This document shows, one piece after another, positions 7,812 to 17,524 of a DNA stretch of 64,000 nt; position 1 is the stretch's first letter; the number at the start of each line of letters is the position of its first letter. The stretch comes from Schlesneria sphaerica (GTDB taxonomy: Bacteria > Planctomycetota > Planctomycetia > Planctomycetales > Planctomycetaceae), in the NCBI RefSeq assembly GCF_044336245.1, contig NZ_CP172346.1, positions 1,922,001 through 1,986,000 on the forward strand, read 5' to 3'. A program made the translations under genes and the position numbers. The notes under the pieces were generated by a model. The model did no database searches. It saw only the letters and a program-made list of their open reading frames with translations, and was not told where the DNA came from.

Positions 7812-8858
7812 GTGACGGGGTTAGTATGGGCAGCGTTTGTGCTGCTGATTTTGATGATCCTCGCATTTGATCTCGGTGTCTTTTCTCGTGAAGCGAAGGC
7901 GCTGACCGCAAAGACAGCCCTGATACGTACTGCGGCCTACTTCGTATTGGCGCTACTGTTCACCGCCTTCGTTTACTTTGCATACGACAACCATTGGTTC
8001 AACCTGGGTGTGCTTCCTCCGGTAGATCCGAATGTCCCCTTCGATGCCACTGGTCTTCCAGACTCAGGATGGGAAGCCGCAGTCCAGTTTTTCATGGGCT
8101 ACATGCTCGAACAATCGCTGAGCGTCGACAACATTTTCGTCATTGCCCTGATTTTGTCGTACTTCAAGGTGCCAGGGGCATACCAGCACCGAGTCCTTCT
8201 GTGGGGGATCCTGGGTGCGCTTGTCATGCGGGCTGTCATGATTTTCGCCGGCGTCGCTCTGATCGAACGATTTGAGTGGATGACGTATATCTTCGGTGCA
8301 TTCCTGATCTTCACCGCTCTTAAGATGCTGTTCTCGGGCGAAGACAGCGAAGTGGATTTCGAGAAAAACATCCTGATCCGCATGCTGCGGGGCCGTCTTC
8401 ATCCTCAGTTCGTCGAAGATCATTTTTTCACACGTGTGGATGGCCGGTTCGCAATAACACCGCTCTTTCTCGCACTCTTGATGGTCGAAACGACCGACCT
8501 GGTGTTTGCAGTCGATTCCATTCCTGCCGTGATCGGGCTGACACGCGACCCGTTTCTGGTCTTCACTTCAAACGTATTCGCCATTTTGGGGCTGAGGAGT
8601 CTGTACTTCGCACTGGCTGACCTCATGGGCCGGTTCCACCTGCTGAAATACTCACTGGTCATCATTCTTGGCTTCGTTGGAGCCAAGATGCTGCTGGAAA
8701 AACATCTTTTCCATAAGAATGAAGAGACGGAAGCAATGATCAATGGCGTTTCGTTCGCCATCATCATTCTGACGCTCGTTGGTGGTGTCGCCGCCTCGTT
8801 CGTGTTCCCTGACCATTCGAAGGCCGAGGAAACACTCGACGAGTCCCCCGCCGCCTAA
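7812..8858 (+). CDS. TerC family integral membrane protein (Alx/TerC-like)
   Basis: Multi-pass inner-membrane protein of the TerC family, whose members include tellurite-resistance TerC and the Mn(II)-linked Alx; a role in metal export is established for some. The GTG at 7812 is chosen because AAAGGGG lies about eight bases ahead and the first membrane helix follows at once; an upstream frame from 7701 would add 37 unrelated-looking residues. The family's conserved acidic membrane motifs are present: EQSLSVDNIFVIALI in the middle and ETTDLVFAVDSIPAVIG in the C-terminal half. About 348 residues, usual for the longer TerC type. The C-terminus ends in a short acidic tail. Confidence 0.9.
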   Translation: MTGLVWAAFVLLILMILAFDLGVFSREAKALTAKTALIRTAAYFVLALLFTAFVYFAYDNHWFNLGVLPPVDPNVPFDATGLPDSGWEAAVQFFMGYMLEQSLSVDNIFVIALILSYFKVPGAYQHRVLLWGILGALVMRAVMIFAGVALIERFEWMTYIFGAFLIFTALKMLFSGEDSEVDFEKNILIRMLRGRLHPQFVEDHFFTRVDGRFAITPLFLALLMVETTDLVFAVDSIPAVIGLTRDPFLVFTSNVFAILGLRSLYFALADLMGRFHLLKYSLVIILGFVGAKMLLEKHLFHKNEETEAMINGVSFAIIILTLVGGVAASFVFPDHSKAEETLDESPAA

Positions 8859-9027
8859 TTTCTACATTCGAATCTGCCTGAAGAATTTTATCGACTGGCA
8901 GAGATGGTCATCATTGGAACCGGAGACGCGCTTAAGCATTGGTGCGATGGCGCGCGAGCACAATTTCGCCCGAATTGAAACGAGGCGGGGAAGCCGTGAA
9001 CAGACTTCCATTCATCCAGAATGCCCG

Positions 9028-10194
9028 TCACCAAAGCTGCTGAAGGATGCTAAGAACTTCACTGTCGCTGACGTCGCGCGGATTCCCGTTCATACTGTTC
9101 CCGCGCGAACTCACGGCAATGGCAGGGAGTTGGTCGATTTCCACCCCGATGGATCTCAATCGTGCAGGGATGCCGATCTCGTGACACAGTCGATCGATGC
9201 GGGCAATGAACGCTGCGGCGGACGCTTCAGACGTTGGATGACTCTGGTCGAACAGTGCCTCAAGTCGGGCCAACGGTTTCTCACTTACGTGCTGATTCAC
9301 GCGCAGCGCCGCAGGAAGCATGACAGCACAAGCAAGTCCGTGAGGAACACGGCAATGGACACCCAACGCAGCAGCCACTCCGTGCGCGAATCCAAGTCCT
9401 GAGTTGGCGAGAGCCATCCCGGAGAGGAGTGCGGCGTGGGACATGATTTCCCGCTCGGAACGCAACGTTCCATCCTGAACGACAGCCCGAAGTGCGGGCA
9501 ACGCCTTCTCCAGTGCAGACAAGGCGAGTGCCTGGGGAATGGGAGCCGCTCGACGAGAAATGAATGATTCGATTAACTGCGTAATCGCATCCATTCCGGT
9601 ATAGGCCGTGGTCTCGCGAGGCAGACTGACGGTCAGTTCGGGGTCGACCAGTACCACACGGGGAATCATGTGGTCACTGCGAAGACTCTTTTTGAAAGGA
9701 GGTGAGTAGGACGAGATCACCGCATTCTTGGTGACTTCGGTTCCCGTTCCAGCAGTCGTCGGAACAGCGATGACGCTCAGGGGACGTTCCGAGATTTGAT
9801 ATCCCCGCCCGACACCTTCTAGAAAGTCAACGACACTGGAACTCTGCCGGTTCGTGGCACACGCGGCAGCAGCTTTCGCCAGGTCGATCGTGGATCCTCC
9901 ACCAATGGCGACAACGACATCCCGATCGGTCGGCTCAAGCTTCAGAAACGAAGCAACCAGGGCATCGACATCGCTGACTTCCGGCTCGTGTGATGCCGCT
10001 TCGAACTGGTGAACCGTCAGCCCTGTTGCGGCGATCGCCTGCTGGAGTTCGTTGATCAGGCCACGTCGCTCGAGAGTGCGACTGCCGGAAACGAGAAAGA
10101 CCCGCTCACCGAGACTGGCACAGAGCTTCCCGAGTTCAGTTCGACGTCCCCAACCGAACGTAATCTGATTTGGCGAAAAAAAATCGTAGTTCAT
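9028..10194 (-). CDS. Iron-containing alcohol dehydrogenase
   Basis: 388 residues of the group III (Fe-dependent) alcohol dehydrogenase family, NAD(P)-linked oxidoreductases acting on alcohols, aldehydes or polyols. Visible are the nucleotide-binding GGGSTIDLAKAAA, the AVPTTAGTGTEVTKNAV signature, a TGMDAITQLIE segment and the metal-binding region GLGFAHGVAAALG followed by CRVPHGLACA. The frame is open back to 10353, but homology-like sequence begins at the ATG at 10194 (MNYDFFSPNQITFGWG). The divergent glutamine cyclotransferase gene starts 119 bases away. Substrate cannot be assigned. Confidence 0.92.
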   Translation of the reverse strand: MNYDFFSPNQITFGWGRRTELGKLCASLGERVFLVSGSRTLERRGLINELQQAIAATGLTVHQFEAASHEPEVSDVDALVASFLKLEPTDRDVVVAIGGGSTIDLAKAAAACATNRQSSSVVDFLEGVGRGYQISERPLSVIAVPTTAGTGTEVTKNAVISSYSPPFKKSLRSDHMIPRVVLVDPELTVSLPRETTAYTGMDAITQLIESFISRRAAPIPQALALSALEKALPALRAVVQDGTLRSEREIMSHAALLSGMALANSGLGFAHGVAAALGVHCRVPHGLACAVMLPAALRVNQHVSEKPLARLEALFDQSHPTSEASAAAFIARIDRLCHEIGIPARLRSIGVEIDQLPAIAVSSRGNSMNGNPRDVSDSEVLSILQQLW

Positions 10195-10313
10195 GGTAGG
10201 AACAAGGATACCTGAAAACTCTCTGGACGTCTTCGCCTCTGACTGCGACATTATTCTGGATGACATTTTTGAGCAGGAACTGGCTAATTCTGGCGGCCCA
10301 AAAGGATGCTGTA

Positions 10314-11144
10314 ATGTCGGGACAATTAACTCCCAAAGTTGGATCGCCGACACGAAATTCCCGCTGGGGTATCGTGCTGCTGTTGTTGGTCAGCAGCGTG
10401 GCTGGTATCAGCGTGTTCGCACAATCCAAGCGGGCTCTCAAAGGGGAAGTCTGGGGATACAAGTTGGTCGCGGCCTATCCACACGACCGTACGGCGTTCA
10501 CGCAGGGACTTGTGTTCGCGAACGGGCAGTTACTGGAAGGTACAGGGCAGAAAGGGGAATCGTCGCTACGCCGAGTCGATCTTGGAACGGGCAAGGTGGA
10601 ACAGATTGCACCTCTCAATTCCCACTACTTTGGCGAAGGAATCACGGTCCTCAATGATCAGGTTTACCAACTGACCTGGCAGAATCGAATCGGTCTCGTT
10701 TACGACATCGACACGTTCGATGTCAAAAAGACGTTCCAGTATTCCGGAGAAGGGTGGGGCCTGACAACCGACGGCAAACACCTGATCATGAGCGACGGCT
10801 CGGCAACGATTCGTTTCCTCGACCCTGAAACGTTTCAGGTCGCTCGACGAATCAACGTTCACCGTCGGGACAATAAAGAGAAGATCGGTCGCCTGAACGA
10901 ACTGGAATATGTCAACGACGAGATTTGGGCAAATGTCTGGTACGAAGACCACATCGTCCGTATTTCACCGAAGGACGGCACGGTACTCGGCTGGATCGAC
11001 TTATCTACTCTTTACCCCAGAAGCCAGCGTACCAGCAACGAAGAAGTGCTGAACGGCATCGCCTACGACCCCCAGAAGAAGCGGCTGTTCGTGACGGGAA
11101 AGAACTGGCCACAACTGTTCGAAATCACCGTCGGACAAAAGTGA
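10314..11144 (+). CDS. Glutaminyl-peptide cyclotransferase
   Basis: 276 residues of the plant/bacterial-type glutamine cyclotransferase family, which converts N-terminal Gln of peptides to pyroglutamate and folds as a five-bladed beta-propeller. The conserved stretches are HDRTAFTQGLVF, LLEGTGQKGESSLR, the FGEGITVLNDQVYQLTW segment and LNELEYVNDEIWANVW followed by LNGIAYD near the C-terminus. A membrane or signal segment (about residues 18-36, ending FAQ) points to export to the periplasm. The ATG at 10314 is preceded by AAAGGA at a spacing of nine; an upstream ATG at 10260 lacks this. Confidence 0.92.
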   Translation: MSGQLTPKVGSPTRNSRWGIVLLLLVSSVAGISVFAQSKRALKGEVWGYKLVAAYPHDRTAFTQGLVFANGQLLEGTGQKGESSLRRVDLGTGKVEQIAPLNSHYFGEGITVLNDQVYQLTWQNRIGLVYDIDTFDVKKTFQYSGEGWGLTTDGKHLIMSDGSATIRFLDPETFQVARRINVHRRDNKEKIGRLNELEYVNDEIWANVWYEDHIVRISPKDGTVLGWIDLSTLYPRSQRTSNEEVLNGIAYDPQKKRLFVTGKNWPQLFEITVGQK

Positions 11145-11347
11145 TCGACAGAGTCAAACGCGCACCGAGTGCCGAAGAGAAGTGGCACCCGACCGCAGCA
11201 ATTGACATGGTTATGTCACGCAGAAACGGTGAGGAACCATTGCCCCTCACGCCCCCATCCTGGGTTTTGTCATGTCGTTCTCCTCTGTTACACTAGTTAT
11301 TCTGCTGAAGAATTTCTCTTGGGAATCTCTTGGGAAGAGGTGTCACG

Positions 11348-12403
11348 TTGCCCGTTCTGAAGCCTGCCGATCTGACCGCATTCGCTGCTGAACTCTTTTG
11401 TGCCGCTGGCGTCAGCCGCCCCGACTCTGACGTTGTCGCGGCAAGTCTTGTCGAGTCAAACTTGCGGGGGCATGATTCACACGGTGTGATGCGAATCCCG
11501 TTTTATATCGGCAAAGTCAAAGATGGGTCATTGAATTCCAGCGCGCAACTGACCATTGAAAAAGAGTCGGCAAGCTCTCTGGTTTGTGATGGCGGATGGG
11601 GTCTGGGACAAGTCCTGGCGCAGGACCTCATGAAGCGGCTCATTACCAAGTGTCAGACCTCAGCAATCGCCTGTGGAACACTCCGTCGCACCTGTCATAT
11701 CGGTCGGTTAGGTGAGTACGCTGAGATGGCAACCGAGCATGGTTTGACGGCGATGGTCATCGCCAACAACCACGGCGCGGCACCACGCGTTTCACCCGTC
11801 GGTGGCAAGCGCCCCCGGTTAGGAACCAACCCGATCTGCATCGGCGTGCCAGGGGGCTCAAAAGGGCCCTTTATTTTCGATATCGGGACCAGTGCCACCG
11901 CGGAAGGCAAAGTAAGAGTTAAGAAAATCGCGGGACAACCTGTACCATTCGGCTGGATCCTTGATCCGGATGGAAAGCCAACAACGGATCCCAACCAGCT
12001 CTATGGCAACCCTCCAGGAACGATTCTCCCCCTGGGCGGCGATCAGGCATACAAAGGGTTCGGCCTGGCATTTATGATTGAGATGATGGCAGGAGGACTT
12101 TCCGGAGGGCAGTGTTCCACACCCAACCCACCTCCGCCGTTAGGCAATTGCGTCGTCTTCTGGGTCATTAACCCCGAGTTCTTTGGCGGCACCCAGCATC
12201 TGCAGAAAGAGATTGGGCAACTCGAGACTTACGTTCGCGAAGTCCCGCGGATTGATGGTGTCGACGCAATCATGCTTCCGGGAGATCCGGAAAGACAGAC
12301 ACGACAGTCGAGAACGGCATCCGGAATTCCACTCGATGAGGGGAACTGGCAGGCTCTTGTCGATCTCGCTCACCAACTGAATGTCGCTGTCCCTGCTGTC
12401 TGA
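11348..12403 (+). CDS. Ldh-family (malate/lactate dehydrogenase type) oxidoreductase
   Basis: 351 residues of the MDH2/Ldh family, NAD(P)-dependent 2-hydroxyacid or ketoimine dehydrogenases unrelated in fold to classical MDH. The diagnostic GHDSHGVMR motif (about residues 38-46) carries the catalytic histidine, and the LGTNPICIGVPG and FDIGTSATAEGKV segments are family-typical. The TTG at 11348 with GGAAGAGG seven bases ahead is the likeliest start; a TTG at 11330 would add six residues. It lies 35 bases ahead of the CysQ-type gene on the same strand, so cotranscription is likely. Substrate unassigned. Confidence 0.88.
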   Translation: MPVLKPADLTAFAAELFCAAGVSRPDSDVVAASLVESNLRGHDSHGVMRIPFYIGKVKDGSLNSSAQLTIEKESASSLVCDGGWGLGQVLAQDLMKRLITKCQTSAIACGTLRRTCHIGRLGEYAEMATEHGLTAMVIANNHGAAPRVSPVGGKRPRLGTNPICIGVPGGSKGPFIFDIGTSATAEGKVRVKKIAGQPVPFGWILDPDGKPTTDPNQLYGNPPGTILPLGGDQAYKGFGLAFMIEMMAGGLSGGQCSTPNPPPPLGNCVVFWVINPEFFGGTQHLQKEIGQLETYVREVPRIDGVDAIMLPGDPERQTRQSRTASGIPLDEGNWQALVDLAHQLNVAVPAV

Positions 12404-12438
12404 ATATTTCGCCACTCCAGTGCAATAGGATTCTGAAT

Positions 12439-13434
12439 ATGTCTCATCCTTATGAGGATGAATTACGCGTAGGCTTGGCCGTTGTCCGTAGCGCTGCCCG
12501 AATCTGCCAGGTCGTCCAGGCGGCAATCACGCCCGAAGTTCTCGATAAAAAAGATAACAGCCCTGTCACTGTCGCCGACTTTGCCAGTCAGGCAGTGATC
12601 TGCCATGGACTGAGTCAGTCATTCCCCGCCGATCCGATCATTGCGGAGGAAGATTCGATGGCACTGCACCAGGAAGAGAATGAAGGATTCCTGCGTGAAA
12701 TTCATGCGCTGATCAATGCGCACTACCAGACGGCAACGCACAACGAAATCTGTGACTGGATCGACCGAGGTGGTTCAAAGGAATTCGCCCCTCGCCAGTG
12801 GACACTCGACCCCATCGATGGAACAAAGGGATTCCTGCGTAAAGAGCAGTACGCCATCTCGCTGGCGCTGATCGTCGATGGTCAACTGAAAGTCGGGATC
12901 CTGGGATGTCCGAACCTGGGAACAACTAACAATTCAGGTGATTCCCTGTATTATGCGGTTGCAGGTGTCGGTGCTTTTGCAACGCAATTGAACGAGTCAG
13001 CAGAAGTCAGGCAAATCCACGTTACGAAGACCACCGATTCGTCTGCTGCACGATTCTGCGAATCGTATGAATCAGGTCATAGCTCACACAACGAATCCGC
13101 TCAGATCGCCAGTCGTCTGGGAATCACCGAGTCGCCTGTTCGGATCGACAGCCAGGCAAAGTATGCCCTCGTTGCCGGAGGCGAAGCCGACATTTATTTG
13201 CGACTCCCCGCAAAGACCGGTTACTTTGAAAAAATTTGGGACCATGCTGGTGGTGTTCTGATCGTCCAGGAAGCGGGCGGTACGGTGTCAGACCTGCAAG
13301 GCAAGCCGCTCGATTTCTCTAAAGGGCGTGAGCTTCGAGAGAATCGCGGGGTGATCGTCACGAACGGAGCTTTGCAGGCGACGATTCTTGCTGCGGCGCA
13401 GGCGGTTACCGCTGCCAGCCAGGCAGGTGGTTGA
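12439..13434 (+). CDS. cysQ: 3'(2'),5'-bisphosphate nucleotidase (CysQ/HAL2-type)
   Basis: 331 residues of the lithium-sensitive inositol-monophosphatase superfamily, closest to the PAP phosphatases that convert 3'-phosphoadenosine 5'-phosphate to AMP during sulfate assimilation. The metal-binding motifs are complete: IIAEED (about residues 68-73), DPIDGTKGFLR (about 117-127) and WDHAGGVLIVQEAGG (about 267-281). HAL2-like features are the long insert between the first two motifs and ATG preceded by AGGA at a spacing of eight. Function as PAP phosphatase rather than inositol phosphatase is inferred from the GTKGFLR form of the second motif. Confidence 0.88.
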   Translation: MSHPYEDELRVGLAVVRSAARICQVVQAAITPEVLDKKDNSPVTVADFASQAVICHGLSQSFPADPIIAEEDSMALHQEENEGFLREIHALINAHYQTATHNEICDWIDRGGSKEFAPRQWTLDPIDGTKGFLRKEQYAISLALIVDGQLKVGILGCPNLGTTNNSGDSLYYAVAGVGAFATQLNESAEVRQIHVTKTTDSSAARFCESYESGHSSHNESAQIASRLGITESPVRIDSQAKYALVAGGEADIYLRLPAKTGYFEKIWDHAGGVLIVQEAGGTVSDLQGKPLDFSKGRELRENRGVIVTNGALQATILAAAQAVTAASQAGG

Positions 13435-13603
13435 TTCCGTAGTCCGACTGCATGAGAGGAATCGCAACTGCCATGACATTCCGTGGGCAGCAATCCATGT
13501 TGAGGGAATCCCGCGTGTTATGAAGTGAGACATAAGTTGCTCACGCAGTTGTGGCAGTCGCAGTAGGCATGCATCGGGCAGGACGGAGAAGGGCGGAATC
13601 CGC

Positions 13604-16600
13604 ATGTGGTTTTCAAGACTCGATCTGCTGGCGTTCGGAAAATTTACGAACGTACAACTGAATCTGGACCGAGGCTTCAATCTCGTGTTCGGCCCAAACG
13701 AGGCGGGTAAAACCACGACCTTGCGGGCAATCCGCCAGCTTCTGTTCGGTTTCGACGAACGGACTGCTGACGATTTCGTGCACAAGAAACCGAACTTGCG
13801 TGTCGGCGGCATCGTTTGCAACCGAGCCGGAATGCAGCTTGAAGTCATTCGAAGGAAGTCACGCAATGACTCGCTTCGAGCTGCGGACGACACCACTGTA
13901 ATTGATCCCCTGCAATGGGATCAGATGCTTTGCGGAATTGACGAGAAGACCTTCCGTCAGCGTTATGGAATTGACTACGAGCAACTGACGGCGGGTGGAC
14001 ATCAGATCGCCGTGGGCACCGGTGATCTGGGGGAAATTCTGTTTGCAACCGGTTCCGGCGTGATGGACCTGAACTCAGTCAAAAAACGACTGACAGACGA
14101 AGCTGCCGAGATCTTTAAGCCCCTTGGCAAGAAACAGCGTCTGAACGTATTTCTCAGTGAATGGCAACAAAAGAACGATGACGTCCGCGTGCGCCAGCTT
14201 CCGTTCTCGAAATGGGAAGACGCCCACCGCCTGAAATGTCAGATCGAGGCTGAACTTCATCAGTTCCAGACCAAACTCCTGGAATTTGAAACCGAATCGA
14301 GCCGACTGCAGCGATGGCAACAGGCAATTCCACGCGCAAAAGAATACGACACTCTTCAGGAATCAATGGCATCTCTGAAGGATGTTCCTCGGCTTCCTTC
14401 TGATTTCGGGGCGAAGCGTCAAAACGGATTACTCCTGCTGAAAGAGGGAGAGGGATACGCGAGTTCTGCAGCGCAGTCGATCAGGACTGCTGAGCAGGAG
14501 CTGGCTGCCCTCTCACTCTCCGACGATCTCCTCGGCCGGTCCGATGTGATTTCGAAACTGATGGCCGAATCTGGTTCGAGCCAGAAGGCGATCCGCGACC
14601 GGCATCATTTGAAACAAGAGCAAGATGAACACGTTCGGTTGATGGAACAAATTCTCAGCTCCATTGGACGAACCGGATCCGAGTCACTCTCGGTCGAAGT
14701 TACTCTGGAACGAGGCTTTCAGACGCAACTTGCGACGCTGGGAAATCAACTGGCGATTGTCACTCAGTCCCAGCGTGATGCGCAGGCACAACGAAAAAGA
14801 CTGGGTGAGCAAACGCAGGAGCTTCGAGGCGCACTTTCCAAGTTGCCTCCCGAACAATCGTTGAGTCACATGAAGACGGTGCTCCGCACAATTCAAGGGG
14901 AGGGTGACCTGGAGTCCCGCCTCATGGAGACTCGCACTGAAGTCGCCACCCTTCAGCTTGAGATTGAACAACAACTCACTCAACTGGGATCCGCCAGGTC
15001 AGGATTGGAAACGCTTGCGTCGCTAAAGCTTCCTGAAAGCGAGATTGTGAAGCAGTTTGAACGCGATTTCCAAACCAACCAGAACGAGCACAGTTTAGCC
15101 CGGTCTCTCATCGCTCGACACGACGTAGAGATTCAAACGCTCCAGCAGGAGATCAACCAACTCCGCGTCGAATTTCAGGTTCCCACTGAAGCGGACCTTC
15201 AGGAAGCCAGACAAACACGAGACGTGGCCTGGCAACAGATCCGCGACAGTCTACTTTCGGGAGCATTGCCCAATGCCGGATCACTCCAGAGCTTTGAAGA
15301 ACTGGTAACCCACGCTGATACCGTTGCCGATCGGTTGAGGCAGGAAGCAGACCGCGTCGCACAGCTCGCAGACGCACTCTCGGACTTGCAAGAGACACAG
15401 AATCAATTGCACCAGTCGCTAGATCGGCTCACGCAGTTGGAGGACGTACGTTCCGAACTGGAAAAGCAGTGGCAGTCTTACTGGCCAGCCACGGTTCAGC
15501 CAGTGCCGAGTCCTGCGGAGATGCCATATTGGTTAGCAGGACGTGAAACACTTTTAAAGAATCACGATCTGCTTCGACGACGACGCATCGAAGTCGAAGC
15601 GATGGAACAGCGAATCCGCGTGAACGTGAAGCTGTTGAGTGATCTATTGCGTTCCGAGCCGGAAAAGACTTCACCTCGATCCGCAGCGACCGATTCAGAA
15701 CCATCGCAGTTCGGTTCGCGTCCATCTCTCACGTCGCCACAGACACCGCAGCTTTCCTTCGGTTGGGACGAGGCCGCAGAAGCAAGTGATTCTTCGCCGG
15801 GTCGCGAAAGGTCAGACTGGGCGGCAGTGTCTCCGAATTTGAAGCAGTTGCTGCTGCAAGCCGAAGGGGAACTATCACGTGCGGAAGAACTCCAATCTTC
15901 ACGCCGAAAGATCATGGATTCGCTCAGCCGTGCAGAAATGGACCTCGCCGGACTCGATGAGCGTGAGCAAGAGCTCGAGAGCAAGTTGACACAATGGCGA
16001 ACACAATGGCACGGAGCAATGGCACTGCTGCAGCTGCCACCAGAGACGACGCCTGACGCGGCGACGAAACATCTCGAAATCTTGAACCAGTTCGCCGACC
16101 ATCAAAGGCAAGCAAAGCAACTCGCATCTCGAATCAAAGGGATCGACGACGACATAGAACGTTTTGAGGCAGATGTTCATTCCCTCTGCTCCGAAATAGC
16201 TCCCGATTTACTCTCGGCTGCCACTCATGAGGCAGTCCGCACGCTTCACGAGCGCCTGGTGGCATGTCAACGTGAAGCGACGATACGCAGTTCACAACTG
16301 AAAAAGATTGAGCAGGCGCATACGCAGCGCAAAGAAGCAGTGCGACTGAGGAGTCAGGCACACGCGCTGACAGTAGAACTGTGTCGTATCGCGGGATTCG
16401 CTCCGCCCGCACCTGGAGCCACTGATCAGGAATCCGCAGACCTGCTTCAGGAGACACTGCATCAGCTCGAATCGATTGAACGTTCGTCTCGTGCTTGCAA
16501 TGAGCATCGGGAAAAACTTGAGCGGGTTGAAGAGATTCTGATCCAACTGGCAAGTGGACAGGATCTGAATGAATTCCTGTCAGAAGTTCGTCAACAGTCT

Positions 16601-17278
16601 CCTGAAGACCTCGCAAACCGACTGAATGAGATCGAAACGGGAACCAAACACGCAAACGCAGAACGAGATCGACTCAACGTTCAGCTCGGGGCTACGAACC
16701 TGCAACTGAAACAAATGGAAGCGGGGACCGGTGCCGTTGAAGCCGAAGAAACACGGCATCAGTACCTGGCCCAAATCCGAAGCGATGCGGAGGACTACAT
16801 TCGCCTGAAGCTTGCCAGTACCGTTCTGCGAGTCGCAATAGAAAGCTACCGTGAAAAAACGCGAGCTCCGGTCCTGAAGATCGCTGGCGAATTTTTTCGC
16901 GAGCTCACCCTCGATTCCTTTACTGGCTTGCGCGTTGAAGAAGATGCCAGCGGCAAGCCGTTGCTGGTCGGATGTAAGGCTGATTCGACACAGACTGTCC
17001 CAGTCGATGGCATGAGCGAAGGAACCTGCGACCAGCTTTACCTTGCACTGAGACTCGCCAGTCTGCAGCTTGAGGTAGAGCCGCGTAAGGACCTGCCGCT
17101 GATCATCGACGACATTCTCATTCAGTTCGATGACGCCCGCTCAACTGCAGCACTTCGGCTGCTGGCGCGGATTGCGCAACAACGCCAGATCATTTTTTTC
17201 ACCCACCACGAACACTTGCTCGATATCGTCCGGCAACATCTCGCCTCGGAGTGTCACATTCACCGTCTGGGAGTCTGA
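13604..17278 (+). CDS. YhaN-like SMC/Rad50-type AAA ATPase
   Basis: 1224 residues with the architecture of Rad50/SbcC ATPases. The N-terminal ABC half has Walker A GPNEAGKTT at about residues 31-39 and the YhaN-type GFDERTADDFVHKKPNLRVGG segment. About 800 residues of coiled coil follow, interrupted by a Pro/Ser-rich linker around residues 685-735. The C-terminal half has a signature-like region MSEGTCDQLYLALRLASLQ, Walker B LPLIIDDILIQFDD and a switch histidine in FFTHHEH. Such proteins usually pair with a metallophosphoesterase encoded just upstream (YhaO/SbcD type), forming a nuclease. Here the upstream gene is the CysQ-type phosphatase 169 bases away and no nuclease gene is in the window. 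Confidence 0.9.
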   Translation: MWFSRLDLLAFGKFTNVQLNLDRGFNLVFGPNEAGKTTTLRAIRQLLFGFDERTADDFVHKKPNLRVGGIVCNRAGMQLEVIRRKSRNDSLRAADDTTVIDPLQWDQMLCGIDEKTFRQRYGIDYEQLTAGGHQIAVGTGDLGEILFATGSGVMDLNSVKKRLTDEAAEIFKPLGKKQRLNVFLSEWQQKNDDVRVRQLPFSKWEDAHRLKCQIEAELHQFQTKLLEFETESSRLQRWQQAIPRAKEYDTLQESMASLKDVPRLPSDFGAKRQNGLLLLKEGEGYASSAAQSIRTAEQELAALSLSDDLLGRSDVISKLMAESGSSQKAIRDRHHLKQEQDEHVRLMEQILSSIGRTGSESLSVEVTLERGFQTQLATLGNQLAIVTQSQRDAQAQRKRLGEQTQELRGALSKLPPEQSLSHMKTVLRTIQGEGDLESRLMETRTEVATLQLEIEQQLTQLGSARSGLETLASLKLPESEIVKQFERDFQTNQNEHSLARSLIARHDVEIQTLQQEINQLRVEFQVPTEADLQEARQTRDVAWQQIRDSLLSGALPNAGSLQSFEELVTHADTVADRLRQEADRVAQLADALSDLQETQNQLHQSLDRLTQLEDVRSELEKQWQSYWPATVQPVPSPAEMPYWLAGRETLLKNHDLLRRRRIEVEAMEQRIRVNVKLLSDLLRSEPEKTSPRSAATDSEPSQFGSRPSLTSPQTPQLSFGWDEAAEASDSSPGRERSDWAAVSPNLKQLLLQAEGELSRAEELQSSRRKIMDSLSRAEMDLAGLDEREQELESKLTQWRTQWHGAMALLQLPPETTPDAATKHLEILNQFADHQRQAKQLASRIKGIDDDIERFEADVHSLCSEIAPDLLSAATHEAVRTLHERLVACQREATIRSSQLKKIEQAHTQRKEAVRLRSQAHALTVELCRIAGFAPPAPGATDQESADLLQETLHQLESIERSSRACNEHREKLERVEEILIQLASGQDLNEFLSEVRQQSPEDLANRLNEIETGTKHANAERDRLNVQLGATNLQLKQMEAGTGAVEAEETRHQYLAQIRSDAEDYIRLKLASTVLRVAIESYREKTRAPVLKIAGEFFRELTLDSFTGLRVEEDASGKPLLVGCKADSTQTVPVDGMSEGTCDQLYLALRLASLQLEVEPRKDLPLIIDDILIQFDDARSTAALRLLARIAQQRQIIFFTHHEHLLDIVRQHLASECHIHRLGV

Positions 17279-17524
17279 ATCGCCGAGCCAAACTCCGCCA
17301 GCGATGTCGTAGAAGCATTTTCAGCAACATTCCCGCTGCTGCTTCCGGCAGACGATCGTTGCGGTTCGTGCTTCACTGAAAAACGCGACGTTTCAAGAAA
17401 TCATCCCCTGTCTTAATCGGGATGCGAGTGATACGGAACGACAAAAGAGCAGGGGATTTGTGGCGTGCGATGCTGCTCGCCATAAATCCCCCTTGTCCTC
17501 ATGTTTTCTGAGGTGTGATTCAAC

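Noticed and set aside
13288..13896. Minus-strand open frame of 202 codons over the ends of two genes
   Set aside because: It lies over the end of the CysQ-type gene and the start of the YhaN-like gene, both firmly identified on the other strand.
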